A stretch of 64,000 nt of DNA from Cryptosporangium phraense (GCF_006912135.1 NZ_VIRS01000010.1:1-64000); one strand, 5' to 3'. Counted from the stretch's first letter, positions 8,287-17,028 are shown. Numbers and translations: made by a program. Notes: generated from the sequence alone by a model not told the origin.

Positions 8287-8870
8287 TTGTCGGAGCGGCA
8301 GTTCCGGCGTCCGGTCACGACGGTGGCCCGGCGGGGCGGTGACGTAGTGGTGGACGGACGACCCGGGCGGCCGTGGTGCCTGCCCCTGGCCGACCGGGCC
8401 CTGCCGGTCGCGGTGTAGCACCGCACCACCCTGACGATGCGCCGACGTCGCGCCGCTGTTCGGGATCAAACAGGCCGCCGCGCACCGCATCCTCGACCGG
8501 CTCGCGCCGCCTGCTCACGGCCCTTTTAGAGACCGGCCGGAACCCACCTGAGACAGTCCTCATCGTCGACGGCACCCTCGTCCCGGTCCGCGACCAGGCC
8601 ATCGCCGCCCGGTCGAAGAACTACCGGTACTCGGTGAACATGCGGATCGTCCTCGACGCCGACACCCGGTTGGTCGTCGCCGCCAGCGACCCACGGCCGG
8701 GCAACCGCAACGACCGCACCGTCTCCGACGACTCCGGTGCCGCGTGGGCGACCCGCGGCGCGACCGTCACCGCCGACGGCGCCCCCCGCGCCCCCCGCAC
8801 TGCATTGGCGTGGTCATCCCGCACCGCCACAACCGCTCCTACCGCGGCGTCCGCGCCCGCAACGAACAAG
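8287..8870 (+). pseudogene. Decayed IS5-family transposase (copy B)
   Basis: Fragments of an IS5-type transposase are spread over different frames. ERQFRRPVTTVARRGG and DGRPGRPWCLPLADRALPVAV are followed by an in-frame TAG, then GIKQAAAHRILDRLAPP. The core piece VDGTLVPVRDQAIAARSKNY continues with YRYSVNMRIVLDADTRLVVA, then a short remnant GVVIPHRHNRSYRGVRARN. Several frameshifts and deletions make it non-functional. Its first 230 bp are an inverted match to copy A at 976-1378; only this copy keeps part of the catalytic core. Confidence 0.72.
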
Positions 8871-9412
8871 ATGACCGCGACATTGGGTGACGTGACCCCG
8901 AGGAAGAAGCAGCCCGAACTGACCGCTGAGGCGCAGGCCGCGGCGGAGCGGGTCCGGCTGGCCCAGGAGCAGGGCCTGTCGTCAACGGGCCCGGACGGGC
9001 TGCTCAAAGCGCTCACCAAGACCGTCCTGGAGACGGCGCTGAACGAGGAGATGACCGAGCACCTCGGGCATGCGAAGGGTGGCCCGCCCGCGCAGCCGGG
9101 CGGGAACGTGCGCAATGGGAGCCGGCCGAAGTCGGTGCTGACGGAGAACACCGGCGAGGTCGAGATCGACGTGCCGCGCGACCGGGCCGGTCGTTCGAGC
9201 CGCAGATCGTGAACGAGCGCCAGCGCTGGTTGTGGGGGGTGGACGAGGTGGTGCTGTCGCTCTATGCCAAGGGTCTGACGACCGGTGAGATCACGGCGCA
9301 TTTCGTGGAGATCTGCGGTGTTCATCGACGCCATCGTGGTGAAGGTCCGCGACGGTCAGGTCGCCAACCGGCCGTTCTCCGCCGCGATCGGCGTCACGTT
9401 GTCCGCACCACC
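8871..9412 (+). pseudogene. Broken IS256-family (mutator) transposase
   Basis: From ATG 8871 the frame reads VTPRKKQPELTAEAQAAAER and later LLKALTKTVLETALNEEMTEHLGH in pieces, the usual start of an actinobacterial IS256-type transposase. It breaks near 9196 (RDRAGRSSRRS). The next frame gives VNERQRWLWGVDEVVLSLYAKGLTTGEITAHF, and after about 9318 a third frame gives FIDAIVVKVRDGQVANRPF. About 35 residues expected between those pieces are missing, and everything after about 9410, including most of the catalytic core, is lost. Together with copy B this makes 8.29-9.41 kb pure IS debris. Confidence 0.75.
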
Positions 9413-9510
9413 TTCCGCCTGGCCGCCCGGGCAGTACTGGGACGAACTCGAACGCAAGTATCCGGCCCACCGCCGGAATCACGTTGGTGAAACAGTCCCC
9501 GAGGCAGGCC

Positions 9511-10788
9511 TCAGGCGGGCGTGATCCGCACCGGGAACTTCTTGATGCCGTTGACGAAGTTGCTGCGGATCCGCGTCACGTCGCCGGTCGGTTCGATCGA
9601 GCCGAGCCGAGGGAGCAGCTCCTCGAACATCAGCCGGATCTCCATCCGGGCCAGGTTGTTGCCCATGCACAGGTGCGGGCTGCCCTTGCCGAACGTCATG
9701 TGGTCGACGTTCGTCCGGGTGACGTCGATCGCGTAGGGGTTCTCGAAGACGTCCTCGTCGCGGTTGCCGGACGCGAACCACATGACGACCTTGTCGCCGG
9801 CCGCGATCTGCTTGCCGCCCAGCTCCAGGTCCCGGGTCGCGGTCCGCCGGAAGTGGTACACCGGCGACGCCCAGCGCAGCAGCTCCTCGACGGCGTTCTT
9901 CATCAGGTCGGGCCGCTCGGTCAGCAGGCGCAGCTGCGACGGCTGCTCCATCAGCCCGAGCATCGAGTTGCTGATCGCGTGCCGGGTGGTCTCGTTGCCG
10001 GCGATGACCAGCAGCGAGAAGTAGTTGTTGAAGTCCTGCTGGGAGAGCGGGATGCCGTCGTCCGGGAGCCGGTTGGCCAGGATCGTGATCAGGTCGGTGC
10101 CGGAGCCGCCGACCCGGTCGGCGCGCAGCCGGTTGCCGTAGTCCCAGACGTCCTGGACGGTCGGCGACCGGAACGGCAGGTGCCGGTACTTCTCCGACTC
10201 GGCGGTGTCGGCCCGCACCGTCGCGTAGTCCGGGTCGGTGTTCGCGACCATCTCGTTGCCCCAGGCGATCAGCTGCGGGGTGTCCTCGGCCGGGACGTCG
10301 AGCAGCCGGGCCAGCACCTGGATCGGGAAGTCGGCGCTGATCTCGGTCACGAAGTCGATCTCGCCGTCGTGGGCCGCCGCCGTCGCGAACGCCCGGTCGA
10401 CGGTGTTCTTCGTGAGCTGACGCAGGAACGCCTCGTAGTTGCGCATCAGGTTCCGGGGCGTGAACTCGCGCTGGATCAGCTTGCGCAGCACCCGGTGGCG
10501 GCCGCCGTCCATCTCCAGGATCGAGCGCCGGAAGTCGCGCAGGTCGTCGTCGACGTCCTCCAGGCCGACGAACTGGGTCGACGTGAACGACTCGACGTCC
10601 CGGCCGACCGCCCAGATGTCGGCGTACCGGGTGACCGCCCAGAACCCGGTGCCGTCCTTCTCGTCGGTCCAGTGCACCGGGTCCTCGGCGCGCAGGGTGT
10701 CGAACTGCGAGTAGCCGCGCAGGTCGGCGAAGCCGTCGATGTCGGAGAGGTCGACGTCGCTCAGCGGGACCGGGGCGTGACGGGGCAT
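9511..10788 (-). CDS. Cytochrome P450
   Basis: This 425-residue soluble bacterial P450 has the oxygen-activation I-helix motif IAGNETT near residue 255, the ExxR motif in EELLRWASPVYHFRR, and the heme-binding segment FGKGSPHLCMGNNLA with the cysteine ligand. Length is typical (about 400-430). It is the last gene after the glutamine-synthetase-like gene (12 bp gap, same strand), so it probably shares that operator-controlled promoter. P450s insert one oxygen atom using electrons from a ferredoxin/reductase; no redox partner gene is adjacent. Substrate is unknown; a ring or side-chain hydroxylation of an amine-derived compound would fit the cluster. Confidence 0.9.
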   Translation of the reverse strand: MPRHAPVPLSDVDLSDIDGFADLRGYSQFDTLRAEDPVHWTDEKDGTGFWAVTRYADIWAVGRDVESFTSTQFVGLEDVDDDLRDFRRSILEMDGGRHRVLRKLIQREFTPRNLMRNYEAFLRQLTKNTVDRAFATAAAHDGEIDFVTEISADFPIQVLARLLDVPAEDTPQLIAWGNEMVANTDPDYATVRADTAESEKYRHLPFRSPTVQDVWDYGNRLRADRVGGSGTDLITILANRLPDDGIPLSQQDFNNYFSLLVIAGNETTRHAISNSMLGLMEQPSQLRLLTERPDLMKNAVEELLRWASPVYHFRRTATRDLELGGKQIAAGDKVVMWFASGNRDEDVFENPYAIDVTRTNVDHMTFGKGSPHLCMGNNLARMEIRLMFEELLPRLGSIEPTGDVTRIRSNFVNGIKKFPVRITPA

Positions 10789-10800
10789 CGGGGGAGCTCC

Positions 10801-12141
10801 TCAGATGTGGTACGTGTACTCCTGGAATTCCCAGTCGGTGATCCAGGTGCGGAAGCGCTCGATCTCGTCGCGCTTGTAGGCCAGGAACACGTCGACGAAC
10901 GGCTTTCCGAGCAGGCCGGCGAACTCGGCGTCGGCCTCCAGCGCGTCCAGCGCCTCGCCCAGGCTCCGCGGCAGCGTGGCCGAGCGTGCGGGGTCGTAGC
11001 CGTAGCCGACCAGGGCGTCCGGCGGCTCGATCCGGTTGCGGATGCCCAGCAGCGCGCCGGCCAGCATCCCGGCGATGGCCAGGTACGAGTTGGCGCTGGC
11101 GTCACCCAGCCGCAGCTCGAGCCGGGACGCGGCCCCGCGCTCCGGCGGGATGCGCACCATCGCGCTGCGGTTGTCGAGGCCCCAGTCGATCAGCCAGGGG
11201 GCCAGCGTGTCCGGGCCGAAGCGCTTGTACGAGTTGATCGTGGGGTTGGCGACCGCGGCGATGGCCGGGGCGTGCTTCAGGATCCCGCCGATCGCGTGGT
11301 GGGCGACCGCCGACAGCCCGTCCGGGGAGGACGGATCGTCGAACGAACCGTCGGCCAGCGAGAAGTGCAGGTGGTACCCGGAGCCGCCCTCGTCGTTGAA
11401 CGGCTTCGGCATGAACGTCGCCAGGTGGCCGTTGCGGCGGGCCAGCTCCTTGACCGCGTCCTTGAAGCGGTGGGCCCGGTCGGCCGCGTCCAGCGCGCCG
11501 CCGTGCCAGAGGTTGATCTCGAACTGGCCGGACGAGAACTCGTGGTTGGCCGCCACCACGTCGATGCCGTAGTCGCCGAGCTGGCGCAGCGACTGGAGCA
11601 GCACGTTCTCCGGGTCGCCCTTGCGGCCGGCCGTGTAGACGTTGCCGGTCCCCTCGCCGTAGCGCTTCCAGCCCGACGGTGACGCCGCCGACTCGGTAAG
11701 CAGGTAGAACTCGAGCTCCGGGCCGACGATCGGCGTCGCCGCCTCGGCCTCGAACTGCTCGCACAGGCTGCGTAACACCTGGCGCGGGCTTTCGGCGGCG
11801 GGTGTCCCGTCCGGATTGAAGACGTCGGCGATGCAGTGCGCGACGCCGGGCTCCCAGGGCAGCGGACGCAGCGTCGACAGGTCGGGGAACGCGACGACGT
11901 CGGGCAGGCCGGCCGAGAGGCCGCCCTCGAAGTCGACGACCCCGCCGCGCGGGGTCGTGCCGTAGACCGAGCGGCAGAACGCGACGCCGCCGCCGACCGT
12001 CCGGGAGAAGTGGTCGACCAAGAGGTCGCGACCGCGGTCGACTCCGATCAGGTCGGCGTAGCCGAGCCGGACGACGTCGATGCCGTCGGCGGTGAGCCGG
12101 TCCTGCGCGGGCCGCAGCCCCGAGGTGTCGAAGTGCGCCAC
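10801..12141 (-). CDS. Glutamine-synthetase-like gamma-glutamyl-amine ligase (PuuA/GlnA3 type)
   Basis: This 446-residue protein has the GS fold: beta-grasp N-terminus, then ATP/metal segments GPELEFYLL, ANHEFSSGQFEINL, GSGYHLHFSL, NPTINSYKRF and RLELRLGDASANSYL. It lies in a catabolic cluster with a PuuD-like hydrolase and an amino acid/amine permease rather than with nitrogen genes. This is the setting of enzymes that join glutamate to an amine (PuuA, IpuC, aniline-type ligases). The GTG start 12141 is chosen for the GGAGG nine bases upstream. Its promoter carries the shared palindromic operator at 12159-12172. The glutamate acceptor cannot be read from sequence. Confidence 0.82.
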   Translation of the reverse strand: MAHFDTSGLRPAQDRLTADGIDVVRLGYADLIGVDRGRDLLVDHFSRTVGGGVAFCRSVYGTTPRGGVVDFEGGLSAGLPDVVAFPDLSTLRPLPWEPGVAHCIADVFNPDGTPAAESPRQVLRSLCEQFEAEAATPIVGPELEFYLLTESAASPSGWKRYGEGTGNVYTAGRKGDPENVLLQSLRQLGDYGIDVVAANHEFSSGQFEINLWHGGALDAADRAHRFKDAVKELARRNGHLATFMPKPFNDEGGSGYHLHFSLADGSFDDPSSPDGLSAVAHHAIGGILKHAPAIAAVANPTINSYKRFGPDTLAPWLIDWGLDNRSAMVRIPPERGAASRLELRLGDASANSYLAIAGMLAGALLGIRNRIEPPDALVGYGYDPARSATLPRSLGEALDALEADAEFAGLLGKPFVDVFLAYKRDEIERFRTWITDWEFQEYTYHI

Positions 12142-12158
12142 GCCGCATCCTCCGGTTC

Positions 12159-12199
12159 GTTTGGGCCCGAACATTATCCGCGGGCGTCCAGGCTGACAA
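12159..12199 (-). promoter_or_regulatory. Promoter and palindromic operator of the GS-like/P450 operon
   Basis: On the minus strand, TTGTCA (12194-12199) and GATAAT (12173-12178) are 15 bp apart. The operator, GTTTGGGCCCGAAC on the plus strand (12159-12172), touches the -10 hexamer on its downstream side. The same order, spacing and operator type occur before the HpaE-like gene (17029-17069) and, on the other strand, before the acetoacetate-decarboxylase-like gene (12203-12243). A repressor blocking promoter clearance would fit this position. Confidence 0.7.
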
Positions 12200-12202
12200 G
12201 AC

Positions 12203-12243
12203 TTTCCAAGCGGGTCGCCACCGCATATCGTACGGATCCAAAC
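12203..12243 (+). promoter_or_regulatory. Promoter and operator of the acetoacetate-decarboxylase-like gene
   Basis: TTTCCA (12203-12208), a 15-bp spacer and CATATC (12224-12229) are followed directly by GTACGGATCCAAAC (12230-12243). The right arm CCAAAC is perfect and the left arm degenerate, with 12 of 14 positions fitting RTTYGGNCCCRAAY. It faces away from the GS-like promoter, so the two genes are divergently controlled, probably by the same factor. Confidence 0.55.
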
Positions 12244-12260
12244 GACATGAGGAGGGGCGA

Positions 12261-13052
12261 ATGCCCGCGATGAACGGCTTCCTCTACCCCCGGAGCGCGT
12301 CCGGTGTCGCGTCGCTCGTCCCGTCCCCGCCGTGGTTCTACTCCGGCGACCTGCTGACGGTGGAGTACCGCACCGACCCGGCCAACGTCGAGGCGCTGCT
12401 GCCCGAGCCGCTGGAGCTCGCGCCCGAGGACCCTGGGGCGGTCGCGTTCATCTGGGCCGACTGGCAGTCGTGCTCGACGAGCCGGGAGGAGCTGCTCGAC
12501 CCGGCCCGGGCCCAGTACAAGGAGGCGTTCGTCGTCGTCCGGTGTTCGTTCCGGGGCGTGACGTACTCGCGGTGCGTGTTCATCTGGGTCGACAAGGACT
12601 TCGCGATCGGCCGGGGCCTGCACCAGGGCTACCCGAAGAAGCTCGGCTCGATGTGGCAGACCCGGCCGCACCCGTTCGCGCAGGCCGCTCCGCGGATCGG
12701 GCCGGGCGGGACGTTCGGGGCCACGCTCGCCTCCTACGACCGGCGCCTGGCCGAGGCGGTCGTGACGCTGCGGGAGGAGTCGGAGACCAACGGCTTCGTC
12801 AACGGCCACCCGATGGCGCACCACCGCATCCTTCCCGACATCGCCGGGCACGGTGACGCGTTCAGCGAGCTGATCTCGTCCGGCGCGAGCGGGTTCCAGG
12901 GTGGGCCGGCCTGGACCGGCGACGCCGAGTTGCGGCTGTTCGAGGCCCCGACCGAGGAGGTCGCGCGGCTCGAGGTCGGCGAGATCATCGGGGGGTATTT
13001 CCGTCAGGTCGGCGTCGAGTGGAACGGGGGAGCGACGCTGGCCCGGCTGTGA
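12261..13052 (+). CDS. Acetoacetate-decarboxylase-family protein
   Basis: This 263-residue protein has the fold signature of the acetoacetate decarboxylase family: PPWFYSGDLLTVEYRTDPANV with the EALLPEPL segment, then the lysine pair in GYPKKLGSMW where the Schiff-base lysine is expected. The family includes true decarboxylases and many Schiff-base enzymes of unknown reaction (aldolase-dehydratases and others). It is divergent from the GS-like operon and shares its operator type, so it should act in the same pathway, perhaps on a keto-acid intermediate. A Shine-Dalgarno GAGGAGG precedes the ATG. Its 3' end overlaps the convergent PuuD-like gene by 49 bp. Confidence 0.75.
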   Translation: MPAMNGFLYPRSASGVASLVPSPPWFYSGDLLTVEYRTDPANVEALLPEPLELAPEDPGAVAFIWADWQSCSTSREELLDPARAQYKEAFVVVRCSFRGVTYSRCVFIWVDKDFAIGRGLHQGYPKKLGSMWQTRPHPFAQAAPRIGPGGTFGATLASYDRRLAEAVVTLREESETNGFVNGHPMAHHRILPDIAGHGDAFSELISSGASGFQGGPAWTGDAELRLFEAPTEEVARLEVGEIIGGYFRQVGVEWNGGATLARL

Positions 13053-13711
13053 CTCACGAACTCGTGGAACACCGAGGCGTCGGTGTTCCAGAGGTCCTCG
13101 GGGTGCCACTGGAGGCCGAGGAACCAGCCGGGTAGATCGTCGATCTCGACGGCCTCGATGACGCCGTCCTCCGAGTGGGCGACCGCGCGCATCCCGTCGC
13201 CGAGGCGGTCGATGCACTGGTGGTGGAAGCAGGACACGTCGACGGTCGGGCCGGCCAGCGCGTGCAGCCTGGAGTCTCTCGCGATCGAGACCCGGTGACG
13301 GCGGTGGCGGTGGTGGGGGTCCATGTCCTGGACGATCCGGCCGCCCCGGGCCGCGTTCACGACCTGCAGGCCTCGGCAGATGGCCAGGAGCGGCGAGCCG
13401 GTGGCCAGGCAGTGCCGGGCGACCGCGAGGTCGAACGCGTCCTGCTCTTCGTCGACGTCGTAGAGGCTCGGGTGCGGGTGCTGGCCGGTCCAGTGGGCGG
13501 CCAGGTCGCCACCTCCTGGTAATAACACGCCCTGAGCCCAGGCTACGCGTTCAGGCACGTCCCCCGGCGCCGACGGGTGCATGGTCAGCGGTTCGCCGCC
13601 GGCCGCGAACACCGCCTCGGCCAGGGCCCGGGCGGTGACCTCGGCTTCGTACCGCAGGGCCGACGTCTTCGCGGCGAAGCGGCCCGGGATGGCGATCAGC
13701 GGTCTGCGCAT
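13004..13711 (-). CDS. Gamma-glutamyl-amine hydrolase, class I amidotransferase fold (PuuD-like)
   Basis: This 235-residue peptidase C26 protein has the nucleophile elbow LLAICRGLQVVN and the catalytic histidine/acid segment FLGLQWHPEDLW, as in gamma-glutamyl-GABA hydrolase PuuD. It would cut the gamma-glutamyl group off an intermediate made by the GS-like ligase, releasing glutamate. It starts the downstream side of a minus-strand series with only 13 bp to the FAH-family gene upstream, so it is probably read from the HpaE promoter. Length matches PuuD-type enzymes (about 250). The specific amide is unknown. Confidence 0.85.
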   Translation of the reverse strand: MRRPLIAIPGRFAAKTSALRYEAEVTARALAEAVFAAGGEPLTMHPSAPGDVPERVAWAQGVLLPGGGDLAAHWTGQHPHPSLYDVDEEQDAFDLAVARHCLATGSPLLAICRGLQVVNAARGGRIVQDMDPHHRHRRHRVSIARDSRLHALAGPTVDVSCFHHQCIDRLGDGMRAVAHSEDGVIEAVEIDDLPGWFLGLQWHPEDLWNTDASVFHEFVSHSRASVAPPFHSTPT

Positions 13712-13724
13712 CCGTGATCCGTCT

Positions 13725-14582
13725 TCACGAGCCGGCCGGCTGGGGCTTGCGGATGCCGCGGAACTCCCAGTCGCCGCCCTGGGCGGTGGAGAGGACCTCC
13801 TCGGACTCGCTCGGCTGGGCCCCGACGTCGGTGCGGATCGAGGTCGGCCCGCTCACGACGTGGTTGCGCAGCGTGCCGAGCCCTTCGACCTCGACCGCGA
13901 CGACGTCCCCCGGGTACACCGTGCGCGAGATCGCCGGGGTGCCCGAGAGCAGCAGGTCGCCGGGCTGCAGCGTGATCGTCCGGGCGATGTCGGCGACCAG
14001 GTAGTGCATGTCCCACTGCATCTCGTCGGTGGTGCCGTCCTGTTTGACCTCGCCGTTGACCAGGGTGCGGATGCGCTTGCCGTGGAAGTCCCAGCCCTCG
14101 ACGACGCCCGGGCCGATCGGGCACAACGTGTCGGCGCCCTTGACGCGCAGCATCGAGCCGGCGTCGGTGTCGCGGAAGTCGTGCAGCCCGAAGTCGTTGG
14201 CGACCGTGTACCCGCGGATGTAGTCGCCGGCCTCGGCCGGGGCGATGTTCCGGGCGGTCCGGCCGATGACGATCGCGATCTCGCCCTCGTAGTTGAGCCA
14301 TTTGCAGCCCTCGGGGCGCACCACCGCGGCCTCGTGCGCGTTCAGCGCCGACACCGGCTTGTGGAAGTACGTCGGTGCGGGCGGGAGCGTCGTCTGCAGC
14401 TCCCGCACCCGGCTGAGGTAGTTCAGGTGGACGCACACGATCTTCGACGGGACGACCGGTGGGAGGTGCTGCGCATCGGCGACCGCCACGGTCCGGCCGT
14501 CGCCGGCCACCAGCACTTCCCCGGCGCGGACGACGTCGACCGGGTTACCGTCGAGCAGGATGCGGCGGGTCTCTCGGGTCAC
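13725..14582 (-). CDS. Fumarylacetoacetate-hydrolase-family enzyme (HpaG-like isomerase/decarboxylase)
   Basis: This 285-residue protein has the FAH core: KIVCVHLNYLSRVREL, then PTYFHKPVSALN, the metal site in NYEGEIAIVIGR, and DLLLSGTPAISRTVYPGDVVAVEVEGLG. Members next to HpaD and HpaE decarboxylate or isomerise the ring-cleavage product of homoprotocatechuate (HpaG). The GTG start 14582 has GAGGAG seven bases upstream. It lies 11 bp after the extradiol dioxygenase gene in the same minus-strand operon. Assignment to the homoprotocatechuate route is inferred from neighbours. Confidence 0.82.
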   Translation of the reverse strand: MTRETRRILLDGNPVDVVRAGEVLVAGDGRTVAVADAQHLPPVVPSKIVCVHLNYLSRVRELQTTLPPAPTYFHKPVSALNAHEAAVVRPEGCKWLNYEGEIAIVIGRTARNIAPAEAGDYIRGYTVANDFGLHDFRDTDAGSMLRVKGADTLCPIGPGVVEGWDFHGKRIRTLVNGEVKQDGTTDEMQWDMHYLVADIARTITLQPGDLLLSGTPAISRTVYPGDVVAVEVEGLGTLRNHVVSGPTSIRTDVGAQPSESEEVLSTAQGGDWEFRGIRKPQPAGS

Positions 14583-14593
14583 GGGGCAGCTCC

Positions 14594-15547
14594 TCAGCCG
14601 GCGGCCGGCAGGTCGGGACCGCCGGTCTGGCGGACGAAGTCGGGATCGGTCGGGGTGGCCTTGGACGGCGGGAAACCCTCGGCCGGGCGGTCGAACCAGA
14701 GGTGCACCTGACCGGTGCCGACCGAGTTCTCGTACTCGCCGAACCGGCGGCCCGGTGCCGTGCAACGCTCCTCGCCGATCGCCCCGATCATCATCTGGTA
14801 GTGCATGAACTTCGCCTCCGGGCGGAAGCGGAGGAACTCCGGCATCGTATCGATGACGGCCCGGTGGTCACCGGCCTGCAACCACTCGATCCGCTCGAGG
14901 TCGGCGGCCAGCGCCCCGGGGGAGTGGATGTGCTCGCGGCCGGCCGCCTCGTGGTCGCGGAGCTGGCGCAGCGGCCAGAACGTGTGCGACATCGCGCCCG
15001 AGGCGATCAGCACGACCTTGCGGTCGGACTCGGCGATCGCCTCGCCGAGCGCCCGGCCGAGCCGGTACGAATCCTCGCCGTCGGCGGTCTGGCAGACGCC
15101 GATCGAGATCCAGCGCTTGTCGGGCAGGCCCTGGCCGAGGAACTCCCACAGGTTCGTGGTCGCGTAGAAGATCGGGAGCTGGTGGTCGTCGATCGCGGTG
15201 ATCCAGGTGGAGTGCTCGTCGGCCTTACCCGCGATCGCGTGCGCCAGCGAGGGGTCGCCGGGGAAGTCGTACGGCCGACGCTGCATGCCGCGGGGGAGCT
15301 CCTCCGAGGTGAACAGTCCGCTGCGCCGGTCCTGCGCGGTGACGACGAACTCGACCGTGGTGGCCCAGTGGGAGTCGAGGACGACGACCGTGTCGTAGTC
15401 GAGCGTGTCGAACACTTCCCGCCGTAGCTGGTGCAGGCCTTCCACGAGGCTGGATTCCCGTCCGTGGTTCAGCTCGCGCCGGGTCTCTTCCGGCAGCACG
15501 ATCGTGGGGACGTGGGCCAGCAGGCCGGCGCCGACTACCTCACCCAT
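14594..15547 (-). CDS. Class III extradiol ring-cleavage dioxygenase, HpaD-like
   Basis: This 317-residue LigB-superfamily protein resembles 3,4-dihydroxyphenylacetate 2,3-dioxygenase. Iron-binding and active-site regions match in order: GLLAHVPTIVLPEE near the N-terminus, VVLDSHWATTVEFVV, LIASGAMSHTFWPLRQL, and the C-terminal GTGQVHLWF, close to GTGQVN in enterobacterial HpaD. It would open a catechol ring using Fe(II) and O2. Its ATG overlaps the stop of the HpaE-like gene, so the two are translationally coupled. The exact catechol could be homoprotocatechuate or an amine-derived analogue. Confidence 0.83.
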   Translation of the reverse strand: MGEVVGAGLLAHVPTIVLPEETRRELNHGRESSLVEGLHQLRREVFDTLDYDTVVVLDSHWATTVEFVVTAQDRRSGLFTSEELPRGMQRRPYDFPGDPSLAHAIAGKADEHSTWITAIDDHQLPIFYATTNLWEFLGQGLPDKRWISIGVCQTADGEDSYRLGRALGEAIAESDRKVVLIASGAMSHTFWPLRQLRDHEAAGREHIHSPGALAADLERIEWLQAGDHRAVIDTMPEFLRFRPEAKFMHYQMMIGAIGEERCTAPGRRFGEYENSVGTGQVHLWFDRPAEGFPPSKATPTDPDFVRQTGGPDLPAAG

Positions 15548-17012
15548 GGGTCGAGTCCTTCCAGCCGACGGGGCTGAACACGCTGTTCTTGACGTCGCAG
15601 TAGAAGTCGAACGACCAGGGGCCGCCCTCGCGTCCGATGCCGGACCGGCCGTTGCCCCCGAACGGGGCCTCGAGGTCGCGGACGAAGAAGCAGTTCACCC
15701 AGACGGTGCCCGCGTTCAATCGATGGGATACCCGCTCGGCGCGGGACCTGTCGCCGGTGACCAGCGTGGCCGCCAGACCGAAGCGGGTGTCGTTGGCGCG
15801 CTCGACGGCCTCGGGCTCGTCGGCGAACGTCTCGATCGTGACGACCGGGCCGAAGACCTCCTCGGTGCGGATCTCCTCGCCGGGATCGGTGAGTACCGTC
15901 GGGCGGTAGTAGAGGCCGCCGAGTTCCTCGTTGGGTCCGCCGCCGAGCTTCACCGTGGCGCCGTCCGCGATCGCGCGGCGGACGAACCCGTCGATCCGCT
16001 CGAAGTGCCGTCGGGAGACGAGCGCGGACTGGTCGGTCCGTTCGTCGCGGGGGTCGCCCTGCCGCAAGGCCGCGGCCTTCTCCACCAGGCGTGCGGTGAA
16101 CTCGTCGGCGATCGACGCCTGGACCAGCATCCGGGCCGCCTTCAGGCAGACCTGGCCGGCGTTGTCGAACTGCTCGACCGCGATGTCGACGGCCAGGTCG
16201 AGGTCGGCGTCCTCGAACACCAGCAGCGGGGACTTGCCGCCGAGCTCGAACGAGAGCGGGACGATGTTCGGCGCGGCCGCGCGGGCGATGACCCCGGCGG
16301 TGGGGACCGAGCCGGTGAACGCGATCCGGTCGACGTCCTCGTGTGCGGTGAGCGGCGCGCCGGCGTCCGCACCTGTGCCCTGCACGACGTTGAAGACCCC
16401 GGCCGGGACGCCGGCCTCGTGCAGGACGTCGGCGAGCAGGCTCGCGGTGAGCGGGGCCCACTCCGGCGGCTTGAGGACCACGGTGTCGCCGGCGGCCAGA
16501 GCCGGCCCGATCCGCCAGGTGGCCAGCATCAGCGGCGCGTTCCAGGGGGTGATGATCGCGACGACGCCGGCCGGGTCGTAGGTGATCCGTTCGCGGTGGT
16601 TGCGCACCGACAGGTCGGGGTGGCCGAGCTGCTTCTCGGCGTAGTCGGCGAACGCCCGGAAGTTCAGCGCGACCCGGGGCATGACCCCGCGCCGGTGGCT
16701 GCGGATCAGCGAACCGTTGTCAAGGGTCTCGACCCGGGACAGGTCCTCGATGCGGGCCTCGATGCCGTCGGCGGCACGCCGGAGGATCGCGCTGCGCTCG
16801 GCGACCGGCAGCGCCGCCCAGGCCGGGAACGCGGCCCGCGCGGCCGCGACCGCCGCGTCGACATCGTCCGGCCCGCCGGCCGCGACCCGGGCGATCTCCT
16901 GCTCGTCGATCGGGGAGACGTCCGCGAAGGTGCGGTCCGACGGGACGCGCCGGCCGCCGATCCAGTGGCGCAGATCGACGCGGACGCCGTCGACCGTGGC
17001 GAAGTGGTCCAT
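15540..17012 (-). CDS. Aldehyde dehydrogenase, HpaE-like (carboxymethyl-hydroxymuconate semialdehyde type)
   Basis: This 490-residue NAD-dependent aldehyde dehydrogenase has the cofactor region ITPWNAPLMLATWRIGPALA, KPPEWAPLTA, the glutamate in FELGGKSPLL and the nucleophilic cysteine in FDNAGQVCLKAARM; the DNAGQVC form is characteristic of HpaE-type enzymes. It would oxidise the semialdehyde made by the HpaD-like dioxygenase. Start 17012 is chosen for GGAGGG seven bases upstream. It is the first gene of the minus-strand series HpaE-HpaD-FAH-PuuD, whose promoter has the same operator as the GS-like gene. Confidence 0.85.
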   Translation of the reverse strand: MDHFATVDGVRVDLRHWIGGRRVPSDRTFADVSPIDEQEIARVAAGGPDDVDAAVAAARAAFPAWAALPVAERSAILRRAADGIEARIEDLSRVETLDNGSLIRSHRRGVMPRVALNFRAFADYAEKQLGHPDLSVRNHRERITYDPAGVVAIITPWNAPLMLATWRIGPALAAGDTVVLKPPEWAPLTASLLADVLHEAGVPAGVFNVVQGTGADAGAPLTAHEDVDRIAFTGSVPTAGVIARAAAPNIVPLSFELGGKSPLLVFEDADLDLAVDIAVEQFDNAGQVCLKAARMLVQASIADEFTARLVEKAAALRQGDPRDERTDQSALVSRRHFERIDGFVRRAIADGATVKLGGGPNEELGGLYYRPTVLTDPGEEIRTEEVFGPVVTIETFADEPEAVERANDTRFGLAATLVTGDRSRAERVSHRLNAGTVWVNCFFVRDLEAPFGGNGRSGIGREGGPWSFDFYCDVKNSVFSPVGWKDSTHG

Positions 17013-17028
17013 CGCTGCCCTCCGGGTC

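Noticed and set aside
9484-11682. Very long plus-strand open frame opposite the P450 and GS-like genes
   Set aside because: Its composition (Arg, Val, Gly, Asp, Gln without domain pattern) is that of an antisense shadow in very GC-rich DNA, while the minus strand has clear P450 and GS motifs.
10801-12141. Glutamine synthetase for nitrogen assimilation
   Set aside because: Position with a PuuD-like hydrolase, permease and ring-cleavage enzymes under one operator type favours an amine ligase; sequence alone does not settle it.
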